DNA of 64,000 nucleotides from Planctomycetota bacterium (GCA_028291545.1 JAQGHR010000148.1:24216-88215), one strand, 5' to 3'; shown: positions 1 through 9,231, counted from the first letter of the stretch. Translations and numbers: made by a program. The notes: a model not told the origin generated them from the letters alone.

Positions 1-494
1 ATCCGGCTGCCCGAGGCCCTCTGAAGGGACTCGAACTCCTCCCAATCCGGGTCGCGGACGTGCTCCCGAGGATGAGCGCCCCGGTACCCATCCGTGGGGG
101 AGATCCAGGGCCCTTCGAGATGGATGCCCAGGACGCGCCGATTGATCTCGGGGTCGGCGTCGCAGGCTTCCGCGATCGCGTGGACGCCTTGCATCAAGGC
201 GTCCCGGCTCGCGGTAATCAAGGTCGGGCACAGTTTCGCCGTCCCAAGTGCGGCCTGTGCCCGAACGATCCGGGCGACCTGCTCGACGGACAGCCTGCCG
301 TCGGAAAACGAGCCCCCCCAGCGACCGTTCGTTTGCAGGTCCCAGAGTGCCGGAGCAATCCAGGGATCCAGGTCGTGAAAGGCCTCCGGCCCCTCGCACG
401 AGGCCACGTCGCCGAACACCGAACCGTCGATGTCGATGCCGAGCCAGCGCCCGGTCTGGTAATCGCGGGCAGTGATTGTATGGGAATCCGGCAA
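1..494 (-). CDS. nagA: N-acetylglucosamine-6-phosphate deacetylase (partial, runs off the left edge)
   Basis: Amidohydrolase that removes the acetyl group from GlcNAc-6-phosphate in the cytoplasm, giving glucosamine-6-phosphate for cell-wall recycling or amino-sugar catabolism. Reading the minus strand from 494 gives about 165 residues with no stop before the window edge. They include the family signature GIHLEGPWISP followed by GAHP, where the conserved glutamate helps bind the metal. The start is a TTG at 492-494 with GGAGG about 9 nt upstream; no ATG in this frame fits better. The gene begins 13 nt after the stop of the Uma2 reading frame, in line with pyrG and Uma2, so the three may be co-transcribed. 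The metal-binding histidines of the C-terminal half lie outside the window. Confidence 0.85.
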   Translation of the reverse strand, partial: MPDSHTITARDYQTGRWLGIDIDGSVFGDVASCEGPEAFHDLDPWIAPALWDLQTNGRWGGSFSDGRLSVEQVARIVRAQAALGTAKLCPTLITASRDALMQGVHAIAEACDADPEINRRVLGIHLEGPWISPTDGYRGAHPREHVRDPDWEEFESLQRASGSR

Positions 495-507
495 GAGAGC
501 GAGCCTC

Positions 508-1181
508 CTAGTCCAGGGGCGGCATACCCGCGCGGACCCACTCGATAAGCTGGCGTCCGACATCGATCAGGCTGAGGTCGAGTGCGCGATAGGCCCAGGT
601 CGTCAGCTCACGGACAGGAACCTCCGGGAAATCGTGACTGGCCTCGACGATGAGATATTCTCCGCGTCCCCGATTCGGTGAATTCGCAGGGTCTCCCCAT
701 CGAATCGCCAAACCTCGGGAAAACCGAGGCCGGCATAGATCGACATCTTGTTCAGCGCACCCGAAGTCAGCTCGATGTCCAGGACCAGGTCCGGTGGCGG
801 ATCAACGTCGTGCTCATAATCCCGCTTTCCAAGCATCCGCCGATGATTCGAGATCCAGTCGCAGTCGTCCGGCTCGAGACCGCGCTCGCGAAACCTCTTT
901 CGGAATGTCATCTCCCCGGCACTGATCATCCCGCGGTCCAGGGCGAACGCCAGGAAAGTCAGGATTGTCCCGGAGATCGTCTTGAATCGTTCGTGCTCGC
1001 AGGAGGTTGTCAAGAGCTCGAGCTGGCCCCTGTCGTAGGTCAGACGGATGTGGCGGCCTTCCCAGAGCTTCACGAGTGATTCGCATTCATTCCAGGAAAC
1101 GTTCGGAAGCACGATCCTGGACTCCGGCTCGGGCGGACCAAGCCGTCGCGTCCTCGGAGCCTGCTGCATCTTGGTCGCCAT
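508..1181 (-). pseudogene. Uma2 family (DUF820) nuclease-like gene with a C-terminal frameshift
   Basis: Uma2 proteins have a PD-(D/E)XK nuclease fold, are greatly amplified in planctomycetes and cyanobacteria, and have no settled role. The start ATG at 1181 has a perfect AGGAGGT seven bases upstream. The first 170 residues are coherent and keep the likely catalytic set D131, E137 and K145 in the segment PDLVLDIE...NKMSIYAGLG. After RIHRIG the frame becomes meaningless and stops at 603. The neighbouring frame then carries a convincing family C-terminus (GEYLIVEASHDFPEVPV ... WVRAGMPPLD) that ends at 508. A one-base indel near 655-675 therefore splits the gene. The catalytic core precedes the shift, so a shortened protein could still fold. 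It may be a true mutation or an assembly error. Confidence 0.75.
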
Positions 1182-1215
1182 GGTCAGACCTCCTGCGATC
1201 GCTTACATCAACGTC

Positions 1216-2847
1216 TCACCTCGCCTCAACCTCCACTCGTCCCCCTTCCCGCCTCTGCAGCGCCGCGCCGATGAAGTCGCGGAACAGGGGGTGGGCCTTG
1301 GTCGGCTTGCTCTTGAATTCCGGGTGGAACTGGACGGCCAGGAACCAGGGGTGGTCGGGGAGTTCGACGATCTCGACAAGCTCGCCGTCGGGGCTGGTGC
1401 CGGTGACGGCCAGTCCGTTCTCCTCAAAGGCCCGCCGGTACGAATTATTGAATTCGTAGCGATGTCGATGCCGTTCCTCGATGTTCTCCTTCCCATACGC
1501 CAGGAAGGCCCGACTATCGGGCGAGAGCAGCGAGGGCCAGGCGCCCAGCCGCATCGTGCCGCCTCGCTCGCGGACGCGAAGCTGCTCCTCCATCAGCGAG
1601 ATGACGGGGTTCTGAGTCGTCTGGTCGAACTCGGTGGAATTCGCATCGTCCAGACCGAGGACGCTGCGGGCGAACTCCACCGTGGCGCACTGCATCCCCA
1701 GGCAGATCCCGAAGAACGGCACCCGTCGGACTCTCGCATGCTTGATGGCTTCAATCTTCCCCTCGATCCCCCGCATCCCGAAGCCGCCCGGCACGAGGAT
1801 GCCGTCAATCCCACCCAGGATGCTCGCCGCGCCGTCACGCTCGACCTCTTCCGCCTCGATTCGACGCACCACCACGCGGGCATTATGGGCGATCCCTGCA
1901 TGATCGAGTGATTCATAGACAGACTTGTAGGCATCGCGATGCTTCATGTACTTGCCGACGACCGCGATCGTCACCTCGCGGTCGGGATGCTTGACGCGGT
2001 CCAGCAGTTCTCGCCAGTCGCCGATCTCCAGGGCGTTCGTTTTCAACGAAAGGCGACTGACAAGGATGTCGTCCAGCCCGTTGTTCACGAGGGAGAGGGG
2101 AACCTCATAAATGCTGTATTCCTTGTCCCGCTCTTCAATCACCGCGCGGCGATCGATGTTGCAGAAAAGCGCGATCTTGTCCTTGTCGTCGGGCGCGATG
2201 GGATGTTCGGTCCTGCAAATCAGCACGTCCGGCTGAATGCCGATCTGCCGCAAGGCACCGACGGAATGCTGCGTCGGCTTGGTCTTGATCTCCCCGGCCG
2301 CCTTGAGATAGGGGACCAGGGTCAGGTGGATGTACAGGACGTTGTCTCGTCCGGCATCGAGCGAGAACTGGCGGATCGCCTCCAGGAACGGCAAGCTCTC
2401 GATATCGCCGACCGTCCCGCCAATCTCGGTGATGACAACGTCCACATCCTCAGTCGCGAGGCTGCGAATGGCCGCCTTGATCTCATCCGTGACATGAGGG
2501 ATCACCTGGACGGTCTTTCCCTCGTAGTATTTTCCCTCACGCTCTTTGCGAATGACGGTCTGGTAGATCCGACCCGTCGTGTAGTTGCAATCCCGCGACA
2601 GCGGGGCATCGGTGAAGCGCTCGTAGTGGCCGAGGTCGAGGTCGGTCTCGGCCCCGTCGTCCAGGACGTAGACCTCCCCGTGCTGATACGGGCTCATGGT
2701 GCCGGGGTCGACATTCAGGTAGGGGTCGAGCTTCTGGAGCCGGACCCGCAAACCCCTTCTCTCGAGCAGCATCCCGATCGAGGCGCAGGTCAGGCCTTTC
2801 CCGAGTGAACTGACGACCCCTCCGGTCACGAAAATATGCTTGGCCAT
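1216..2847 (-). CDS. pyrG: CTP synthase
   Basis: Glutamine-dependent amination of UTP to CTP, the last step of de novo pyrimidine nucleotide synthesis. The 543-residue length matches the family. An N-terminal synthetase domain opens with the P-loop GGVVSSLGKG (residues 9-18) and includes EIGGTVGDIES. A class I glutamine amidotransferase domain has the nucleophile Cys382 in GICLGMQ and the His508/Glu510 pair in FHPEF. I start at the internal ATG at 2847 (MAKHIFVTGG), preceded by GGGGAG; the upstream 15 codons resemble leader sequence rather than protein. It is followed after 34 nt by the Uma2 frame and then nagA on the same strand. Confidence 0.97.
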   Translation of the reverse strand: MAKHIFVTGGVVSSLGKGLTCASIGMLLERRGLRVRLQKLDPYLNVDPGTMSPYQHGEVYVLDDGAETDLDLGHYERFTDAPLSRDCNYTTGRIYQTVIRKEREGKYYEGKTVQVIPHVTDEIKAAIRSLATEDVDVVITEIGGTVGDIESLPFLEAIRQFSLDAGRDNVLYIHLTLVPYLKAAGEIKTKPTQHSVGALRQIGIQPDVLICRTEHPIAPDDKDKIALFCNIDRRAVIEERDKEYSIYEVPLSLVNNGLDDILVSRLSLKTNALEIGDWRELLDRVKHPDREVTIAVVGKYMKHRDAYKSVYESLDHAGIAHNARVVVRRIEAEEVERDGAASILGGIDGILVPGGFGMRGIEGKIEAIKHARVRRVPFFGICLGMQCATVEFARSVLGLDDANSTEFDQTTQNPVISLMEEQLRVRERGGTMRLGAWPSLLSPDSRAFLAYGKENIEERHRHRYEFNNSYRRAFEENGLAVTGTSPDGELVEIVELPDHPWFLAVQFHPEFKSKPTKAHPLFRDFIGAALQRREGGRVEVEAR

Positions 2848-3073
2848 GAACGCTCCCCGCGGGGCGGGTTCGCCCCAAACCGTGTTGTCCAAAATATCAG
2901 TCTACCATGATCGGCCCGCCCCCCGCCGCGCGAAGCGAGCCAAGATTCCGCGTCGACCACGCATTGCCGATCCCGACGCGATTGGACTAAAATCGCCGGT
3001 AGTGCGAGAACGTTTGAATCTTGCAAATTGAGACTATGCCCAATCGCTCCAGACGAGCGGTAGGAGAGGCCGG

Positions 3074-4240
3074 TTGTCTCCGCTCCGCCTGAATCGTCGC
3101 CGATTCCTGGGTTGTTCCGCCGCCGCCAGCCTCGCGCTGGCGCAGGGGAACGTCGCTGATGCCCGGCCCCGCGCGCAGACTGTGCGGCTCGGTTTCCTCG
3201 GGCTCGGGAATCGCGGGACGGCGCTTCTACGGACCGCCCTGGAATTGCCCGGCGTTGAAGTCGTCGCCGTCGCGGATATCGAGGAGAAGCACAGAGTTCG
3301 GGCGCAGGGCATTGCGGAAAAAGCCTCACGTCGCCGTCCCGACGGCCTCGACGTCGCGGCGCGTCTGATCGACCGGACGGATCTGGACGGGATCATCGTC
3401 GCGTTGCCTTGTGACCTTCACGCACAGACTTACTGCGACGCAATTCACGCCGGCAAGCACCTTTACGCGGAGAAGCCGCTGGGACTGTCGGTCGCGGACT
3501 GCGATCGCGTTGTGGCACATGCGGAGCGAGCCGCGTCCGTGGTGGTGCATGTCGGCCACCAGAGGCGATCAAATTCTCGATATCTGGCGGGGATCGACCT
3601 GATCCGCACGGGGGACCTTGGCGACCCCATCGAGGCTCGGGCCAACTGGATCAGCAGCAACGGACCGGTGCGGGGGCATCAGGGTTGGCTCGGACGCCGC
3701 GAACGGTCCGGAGACTGGATGGTGGAGCAGGCCGTGCATGTCTGGGACGTCCTGCATTGGATCGCCGGTTCTCACCCAGAGGCGGCTTTTGGCAGCGGAC
3801 GGCGTGGGATGTTTGCCGATGTGGACCCGGGGCGGGATGTCACGGATTGGTATCAGGTCCAGCTCGACTGGGCGTCCGGCTATCATGCCTCAATGACACA
3901 TAGCTGGATTGATCCGGCCGATGAGGCGTTCACGGGCGTGACCTTGCGCCATCTCGGCTCTCAGGGTGGATTCGACTTCGGGAGCGGCACGGCGACATTT
4001 CGCGGTAAGACTCGACCGCGAGAGGTTTTGCATCCAGGCAATCTGGCTGACACCCGGGCTGCTCTCTCCGCGTTCATCGATGCGATTGCCTCGGAAAAAG
4101 TCCCGATGCCGCCACTCTCCTTGCTGGAGGCCCGCGAGGCGGTCGTGACGGGGCTCCTCGTCCGCAAGGCGGTGGATGAGAAGCGCCTGGTCAGGCGGAC
4201 GGAAATTCTCCACGGAAGCGAGCCGGCCGGTTTGGCTTGA
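3074..4240 (+). CDS. TAT-exported Gfo/Idh/MocA family oxidoreductase
   Basis: NAD(P)-dependent oxidoreductase family acting on sugars, inositols and related compounds; planctomycetes carry dozens with export signals and the substrates are mostly unknown. The protein has 388 residues. A twin-arginine signal (NRRRFLG, residues 7-13, then an Ala/Leu-rich stretch) predicts export in the folded state. The Rossmann fold shows GLGNRG at 43-48, and the signature EKPLG at 133-137 contains the usual catalytic lysine. The start is TTG at 3074 with GGAGAGG upstream. It is divergent from pyrG and followed by a small gene on the same strand. The exact substrate cannot be read from sequence. Confidence 0.9.
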   Translation: MSPLRLNRRRFLGCSAAASLALAQGNVADARPRAQTVRLGFLGLGNRGTALLRTALELPGVEVVAVADIEEKHRVRAQGIAEKASRRRPDGLDVAARLIDRTDLDGIIVALPCDLHAQTYCDAIHAGKHLYAEKPLGLSVADCDRVVAHAERAASVVVHVGHQRRSNSRYLAGIDLIRTGDLGDPIEARANWISSNGPVRGHQGWLGRRERSGDWMVEQAVHVWDVLHWIAGSHPEAAFGSGRRGMFADVDPGRDVTDWYQVQLDWASGYHASMTHSWIDPADEAFTGVTLRHLGSQGGFDFGSGTATFRGKTRPREVLHPGNLADTRAALSAFIDAIASEKVPMPPLSLLEAREAVVTGLLVRKAVDEKRLVRRTEILHGSEPAGLA

Positions 4241-4313
4241 CCCGCCGGGCGTCAATCGCGATGATCCCCGACGATCGTTCCTGCCGGGCGGTCGTTTCCA
4301 AGGAGGGAAATCG

Positions 4314-4577
4314 ATGACGTTCGAAGAGTGTCAGAAAGAGGTCGACTCGCTTCGACGAAAGCAGGGCACGGAACGCCCGCTGATTCGAGTCGACTACGGC
4401 GGTTCCATTTACAAGGGCCTGCTCGCCCGCACCGATAGTGACTCCGAGTCACGGACGCCGAGTTCGCCCTTCGGGCTTCTCGTCCTGGAGGAGCCTGGTC
4501 TGTCTCGGAGGCCGCAGACGATCCTCCAGATTGCCAGCATTTCATCCGGGGCCATCCGCGACCCGAATGAGAACTGA
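4314..4577 (+). CDS. small conserved-looking protein of unknown function (87 aa)
   Basis: Supported by an AGGAGGGAAATCG-ATG start and by the position of its stop just before a hairpin that separates it from the convergent downstream gene. The first 30 residues are charged (MTFEECQKEVDSLRRK). The rest alternates hydrophobic and polar residues (LIRVDYGG, YKGLLART, FGLLVLEE, TILQIASI), as in a small beta-barrel of SH3 or Sm type. That fold is only a guess from pattern. There is no signal peptide, membrane segment or cysteine motif. It starts 73 nt after the oxidoreductase stop and may share its transcript. Confidence 0.6.
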   Translation: MTFEECQKEVDSLRRKQGTERPLIRVDYGGSIYKGLLARTDSDSESRTPSSPFGLLVLEEPGLSRRPQTILQIASISSGAIRDPNEN

Positions 4578-4589
4578 GTCGAGATCAAT

Positions 4590-4622
4590 CCGAGCGCCTG
4601 GGGCTCCGGCCTCGGCGCTCGG
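4590..4622. terminator. hairpin between convergent genes
   Basis: A perfect 9-bp inverted repeat (CCGAGCGCC at 4590-4598 and GGCGCTCGG at 4614-4622) sits in the 61-nt gap between the plus-strand small gene and the minus-strand DUF1570 gene. There is no U-tract on either side. Its position suggests a two-way transcription barrier. Confidence 0.5.
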
Positions 4623-4638
4623 GTTGCCGCCGAAAGTC

Positions 4639-6252
4639 TTACCGACCCTGAATCCATTGCTCGGCCGCCTGGAAGGCCGCGGCCCGGCTGGTGAAGACGA
4701 AGGACTCCCAGATGTAGGGGGCCTCGAACCCCTCGGCCATCTGGATGAGCCACTGGCGAAGGATGAGCGGCGACTGGCTCACGATGGTCCCTCGACGGAC
4801 CAGCCCGTCTCCGAGGGGCTGTTCGAACGTGAGGGCATAATAGGGCAGCGTATCAAGCCGCTTCATCCCATTCATGTGGCGATGAAGTTCCTTGCCGATC
4901 TCCTGAAGATCGTCCCCGAAGGCGTCCCGGAAGGCTCTGGCCTGGTCCTCGGCGGTCTGGAGCACGAGCGGGGGCATCTGGCTCATTGCCCTGAGATACG
5001 CGGCGAACCCTTCGCTCCTCTTGGTGGCGAGGAAATGCGTCATGGCCCAGGACATCGAGTAATCCGTCGGCGATAGCTCGTCGCAATGGAACAGATACTG
5101 CATCGTGGAATGACCGAGCGAGCGAGCGATCCGCCTGTGTGTCAGTGCCGTGTTGCGGCCCTGGAGGGACATCGGATCTTCCAGATCCTTGATCGTGGCC
5201 AGGTGGATGGGATTCGCCTTGCCGAATCCGGCCCACTCGCCCCCAATCGTGCCTGGCGGGGCACAGAACTCGGCCAGGCCCTCGACTAGCCAGATCGGCC
5301 ATCTCGCGAGACGAGGCTGAACGCCGATGTTCTGGAGAATCTGATGGGTCCCCTCGTGGGCGACGGTCTGCGGCTTGCGCATCGCGGCCACTTCAGGAGA
5401 TTCCGGCTCGCGGTCGCGCGTCTCGTAGAAGAAAATCCGATTCGAGAGCACCTCGTAATACGCCTGGATGTCCGGCGAAACCGCCTTGTACTCGCGGAAC
5501 TCGCTCTCGTTGCGAAAAATCACCGCCACGAGGGGGAATTCCGCCTCGTGGACGTCGAGTCCGCATTCCTTGAAGGCTTTGAACAGGCCGCGGTAGAGGC
5601 TTTCCAGCAGCCTGCCGCTCTGTTCGGCAAACGGGGCGGAGCACGTGTGAAAGATAATGTAATGTTCTGTCCGATGCACCTGGAAGTGCTTATACTCTCG
5701 GTCCTGGAGCTGCCTGGTCAGCTCGTCCGCCGTGATCGGAGTGAACTTCTCTTCGGTGTAGACCATGCCATTGGGCCAACCCAGGCGGCCATCCGGGAGC
5801 GTCACGACACGCGAGTCCGGTCCGCCATAGATTCTCGCCACGATGGCACGACCGAATTCATCGCCAACGCGCACCCTGCGAGGTCCGGCCATCACTGGCC
5901 GGGGGGGGCCGATCGGGCCATTCCGGGTCTTGGCGGCCTGGACGGGGACCGCAACTTCTTCAAATACCGGCTCCGCCTCCGGTTCCTCATCTTCGAGGCA
6001 TCCCTGGATCGGACCCTCCGGCAGCGGGGCGGTCATGGCCGTGCCTTCGCTCGTCGCCAGATCCTTGCGAGCCGGGAGACGATGGATTGCGAATCGGGGG
6101 AGAGCTCCGGAACTCTCCCACTCGCTCTCGTGGATCGGCCCGTCGAGCGTCCGCCAGTTCATGCCGGAGGCAGCTCCGAGCCCGGCGATCGCCAGGACCA
6201 TCGCCAGGTATTCCAGGCCGTGAGAGCTGGCCTGGCGATCCGGGGATTTCAT
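4639..6252 (-). CDS. DUF1570 domain protein with a metallopeptidase-like HExxH motif
   Basis: A planctomycete-typical protein of unknown biological role. From the ATG at 6252 it has 537 residues, starting with a short basic N-terminus and a hydrophobic anchor (LEYLAMVLAIAGLGAA), so it is exported or membrane-tethered. The DUF1570 region carries TVAHEGTHQILQ with HEGTH at 299-303, followed by WLVEGLAEF, where the glutamates sit as in a gluzincin. This predicts a zinc-dependent peptidase active site, although activity of the family has not been shown to my knowledge. Upstream of the domain is a DGRLGWPNGMVY region. The reading frame is open to 6291, but that 13-residue extension is acidic and precedes the anchor, so I prefer 6252. 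Confidence 0.85.
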   Translation of the reverse strand: MKSPDRQASSHGLEYLAMVLAIAGLGAASGMNWRTLDGPIHESEWESSGALPRFAIHRLPARKDLATSEGTAMTAPLPEGPIQGCLEDEEPEAEPVFEEVAVPVQAAKTRNGPIGPPRPVMAGPRRVRVGDEFGRAIVARIYGGPDSRVVTLPDGRLGWPNGMVYTEEKFTPITADELTRQLQDREYKHFQVHRTEHYIIFHTCSAPFAEQSGRLLESLYRGLFKAFKECGLDVHEAEFPLVAVIFRNESEFREYKAVSPDIQAYYEVLSNRIFFYETRDREPESPEVAAMRKPQTVAHEGTHQILQNIGVQPRLARWPIWLVEGLAEFCAPPGTIGGEWAGFGKANPIHLATIKDLEDPMSLQGRNTALTHRRIARSLGHSTMQYLFHCDELSPTDYSMSWAMTHFLATKRSEGFAAYLRAMSQMPPLVLQTAEDQARAFRDAFGDDLQEIGKELHRHMNGMKRLDTLPYYALTFEQPLGDGLVRRGTIVSQSPLILRQWLIQMAEGFEAPYIWESFVFTSRAAAFQAAEQWIQGR

Positions 6253-6397
6253 CGGCGCCGTCCCCAGGGGCAAGTCTCCGTCCCGGTCCATGCGTCTGGC
6301 CTCGACTCTAACCGACTCGCCTCTTGAAAGGAAGTCGGTGCATCATGCATGCGAACTCGACCTTCGCGAGCAACGGGGCGACATTCGCCGGGTCCGA

Positions 6398-7909
6398 TCA
6401 AACTTCTCCGCGATCGGGCGGTTTGCTGATCCGTTCGCGAAATTCGTGCAACCAGGCGAACGCCGGCTTGGCGGTGCCATCGGGGCGGAAGAGGCCCGCG
6501 TGGGGGAAAAGATGAGGCGACTGGTCGCCGCCCTGTAGCCATGTGATCGACCGCACGAACGGCTTGGCGGCCGCGAGCGCGACCCAGGAGGCCGCCCATT
6601 CGCTTTGAAGACGCTCGTCAGGCCGCCTGGGCCACTGAATCGCATCGACATGGATCTTCTCGTCCGCCTGCGGGTCGGCGTCGGCCGACGATGGAAGCGC
6701 GAACGAGACATGAAGCGGCAAATTTACCAGGGCGAACAGGTCGAGCAGACGCGAAAAATCGAGCAAGTCGCGGAGATGGCTCCCGACCTGCGAATAGCCG
6801 GGCGCGATTTCCAGACCGATCCCCCCCAGACCAAGCTCGGCCCTCGCCAGGGAATCGGCAAGGTGGAGCGGCCCCAGTTGGAATTTTCCCGAAGCCATCC
6901 ATTCGGCCCAGGGGCGGTCGAAATCGACCACCAGGTGTGTGTCTGGGTCGAGCCTCCGCGCGACCTGAACGATCTGGGCTGTCAGCCGAATCTGCTCCTC
7001 CTCGGTCAGCCCAAGGATGTCGTAGGCCGCGGCCCGATGGACCAGGTGCCACGCGGACACCTTTCCGCGATAGCGAGTGATCGTCTGCTTCACGAACTCG
7101 ACGGCCTGCGACTGGATCTCCTCGAAATCGCCTTCCCAGAGCCACAGCCAATCGGGAATCGCCCCGGCGCGAAATTCCAGGAGCGGGCCGGCGGTCACCG
7201 TGAGGCCCTGCTTTCGACACCAGTGGACCTGGGCATCGGCCTCATCCCAGCGCTTTTTCCCCTCATCGGGTGCGATCGAAGACCAGCAGAGCTTCACCCG
7301 ACCCGCATGGAAGACTTCACGGAGCTTCGGCGACCAGGCCGTCGCTTTGGGCGCCCCTTCCAGACCACAGGCCAACAGGGTCGGCAACGGGGCCGAATGT
7401 TCCAGTCTTCGCCTCATGAGCTGAGACGTATAGGAAGTCACGAGGGCGTGAGCCGCCGAGCACGAGGCTTCAAGACTTTTCGTCGCCGTCGCCGCCGCTC
7501 GATCCGGGAGGTCGCGCGAGGTCACCGCCTTGGCCAGGTTCGCCCGGGCTCGGCCGACCAGAATCTCGACCTCCTCCGGCACAATGAGGCCCATCTGTCG
7601 CCAGTCGGAGGTCTGATTCAAAACGTCGTTGAGCTTTCCCCGCGCGAGTTCGACACCCAGATCGTAGGTGGTGAACCGATCCGACAACGTGGCCGTCGAG
7701 ATCACCGGTTCCCCGAATCCCGGGACGGGCCACGGGACGTGCAGGCGGCCACTCTCCGTCGAGTCGCGATGACACATCAACAGGCCGGGGCGCAGCTCCA
7801 CCGACGACCTACCGGGCGTGCGGTCCAGTCCCGTGACATACGCTTTGCGCAGGTCGGGGACCTTGATGGGCAAGTCGGGGGGAGTCAGGCGGAATTTCAA
7901 GACGCCCAT
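6398..7909 (-). CDS. GH10 (xylanase)-like TIM-barrel protein lacking both catalytic glutamates
   Basis: A 503-residue protein with no signal peptide. Residues 190-490 follow the order of a GH10 barrel: WSPKLREVF, a substrate-strand segment (TVTAGPLLEF), RYRGKVSAWHLV, DTHLVVDF, GIGLEIAP, NLPLHVSFALP, and a C-terminal WLQGGDQ...LFRPDGTAKPAF. In active GH10 enzymes the acid/base lies in a W-x-V-V-N-E motif. Here the aligned segment is WHLVHR (287-292), so Asn-Glu has become His-Arg. The nucleophile strand that normally reads (I)TELD reads LPLHVSFAL. The protein is therefore unlikely to hydrolyse xylan by the GH10 mechanism and may bind a ligand or have another chemistry. The N-terminal 180 residues match nothing I recognise. 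The ATG at 7909 has GAGG just upstream. Confidence 0.75.
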   Translation of the reverse strand: MGVLKFRLTPPDLPIKVPDLRKAYVTGLDRTPGRSSVELRPGLLMCHRDSTESGRLHVPWPVPGFGEPVISTATLSDRFTTYDLGVELARGKLNDVLNQTSDWRQMGLIVPEEVEILVGRARANLAKAVTSRDLPDRAAATATKSLEASCSAAHALVTSYTSQLMRRRLEHSAPLPTLLACGLEGAPKATAWSPKLREVFHAGRVKLCWSSIAPDEGKKRWDEADAQVHWCRKQGLTVTAGPLLEFRAGAIPDWLWLWEGDFEEIQSQAVEFVKQTITRYRGKVSAWHLVHRAAAYDILGLTEEEQIRLTAQIVQVARRLDPDTHLVVDFDRPWAEWMASGKFQLGPLHLADSLARAELGLGGIGLEIAPGYSQVGSHLRDLLDFSRLLDLFALVNLPLHVSFALPSSADADPQADEKIHVDAIQWPRRPDERLQSEWAASWVALAAAKPFVRSITWLQGGDQSPHLFPHAGLFRPDGTAKPAFAWLHEFRERISKPPDRGEV

Positions 7910-7958
7910 GCGACCTCGGCACTAGCGGAAATCGTGCGGAGCAATTTCCTCCACACGC

Positions 7959-7964
7959 ATTATA
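7959..7964 (-). promoter_or_regulatory. candidate -10 hexamer for the GH10-like gene
   Basis: The minus strand reads TATAAT 50 nt upstream of the ATG at 7909, in otherwise GC-rich DNA and overlapping the stop of the upstream dehydrogenase. No good -35 match is visible at 16-18 nt, so this is only a candidate. Confidence 0.35.
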
Positions 7965-8961
7965 AGGAGTGTGGTCGAGCCCTGGACGAATCGGGCCAAA
8001 GTTCCGGGTTGACGAGGTTTGGCGGTCGGCGGCCCTGAAGCACGGCGACCAGGTTCTCGCCTGCGATCCGCGACATCGCCGCGCGAGTGGCGATGGTCGC
8101 GCTGCCGAGGTGTGGCAGGAGCACGGTATTCGGGCAATCGGCGAGCCCCGTAGCCATTTTCGGCTCGTCCTCATAAACGTCCAGTCCCGCCCCCGCAATT
8201 TGCCCGGTCCGCAACGCCACGACCAGGGCCGCCTCATCGACCACGGGGCCGCGCGACGTGTTGATGAGATACGACGTGGGCTTCATCTGAGACAAGGCCT
8301 GCGCATCGATCAAATGTCGCGTCTCGGCCGAGAGAGGTACGTGCAGACTGACGAAATCACTCGTTTTCAGCAGCTCATCGAGCGGAACCGACCTGGCCCC
8401 GAGCCCATCCAGTTCGGCGCCTGGCCTACGGCCGTGATAGAGGACGGTCATGCCGAAGCCGGTTGCGCGACGTGCCACGGCGGCCGCGATCCGTCCGGGG
8501 CCGATCAGGCCGAGTGTTGTGCCGGCCACGTCGCCTCCCAGCATGTATAACGGCCCCCAGCCCGGGAACCGGCCGGCTCGCATCTCGACATCGCCCTCGG
8601 CCACGCGGCGGGCGACACCCAGGATCAACGCCCAGGTCAGGTCGGCAGTGCATTCCGTCAGGACACCCGGAGTGTTCGTGACCAGGATGCCGCGACGAGT
8701 CGCCTCGGCCACATCAATATTATTGTATCCTACGGCCATGTTCGCGAAGATCTTGCATCCCTCGGCCGCCTCCAGGACGGAGGCGTCGATCTGGTCGGTG
8801 AGCAAGCAAAGCACGGCGTCCTGTCCGGCGACCGCCAATTTCAGCCCATCCGCAGTGAGCGAGCGATCTTCCGTATTGGCGTCAACGCGGTCGGCGGCTC
8901 CCCGCACGAGGCTCGGGCCCGGTTCGGGGATCGCCCTGGTAATCAACACGCGACCCGGCAC
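7960..8961 (-). CDS. D-isomer-specific 2-hydroxyacid dehydrogenase (glyoxylate/hydroxypyruvate reductase type)
   Basis: Cytoplasmic NAD(P)H-linked reduction of a 2-keto acid, most likely glyoxylate or hydroxypyruvate. The protein has 333 residues. The substrate-domain loop MAVGYNNID (75-83) is typical of the glyoxylate reductase subgroup. The nucleotide-binding segment is GLIGPGRIA (151-159), a slight variant of GxGxxG. The catalytic triad is Arg237 (NTSRGPVVDE), Glu266 (YEDEP) and His284 (LLPHLGSAT). It starts at a GTG at 8961 with GGAG eight bases upstream. A second family member starts divergently 270 nt away, so the intergenic region must hold both promoters. Confidence 0.93.
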   Translation of the reverse strand: MPGRVLITRAIPEPGPSLVRGAADRVDANTEDRSLTADGLKLAVAGQDAVLCLLTDQIDASVLEAAEGCKIFANMAVGYNNIDVAEATRRGILVTNTPGVLTECTADLTWALILGVARRVAEGDVEMRAGRFPGWGPLYMLGGDVAGTTLGLIGPGRIAAAVARRATGFGMTVLYHGRRPGAELDGLGARSVPLDELLKTSDFVSLHVPLSAETRHLIDAQALSQMKPTSYLINTSRGPVVDEAALVVALRTGQIAGAGLDVYEDEPKMATGLADCPNTVLLPHLGSATIATRAAMSRIAGENLVAVLQGRRPPNLVNPELWPDSSRARPHSL

Positions 8962-9231
8962 GTTTTCGGCTCCGTCGCAGTGCGAAGAAATATCCTGTGC
9001 TTAAATTCGGTGAAACTAGCATACCCGCGCCTCGGTGCGATGCCCAGTCATCGATTCGCGAGTCGGAGGGGTCGCACCAGTTGCATCGGTCTGTGCGATA
9101 TCCGGGTGGAGTCCATCATGGCAACGGCAGAGTAGGCATTCTTCGTTTCACAACGGTTAATCTTCCGGTCCGATCGGGTAAGATGCCCGGAATCACGACG
9201 ATCCCTCCCCTCCCTGGACACCACGACGACG

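Noticed and set aside
4639..6327. Plus-strand open frames of 327 and 212 codons opposite the DUF1570 gene.
   Set aside because: The minus-strand frame has the HExxH domain and an anchor; the opposite translations have no such features.
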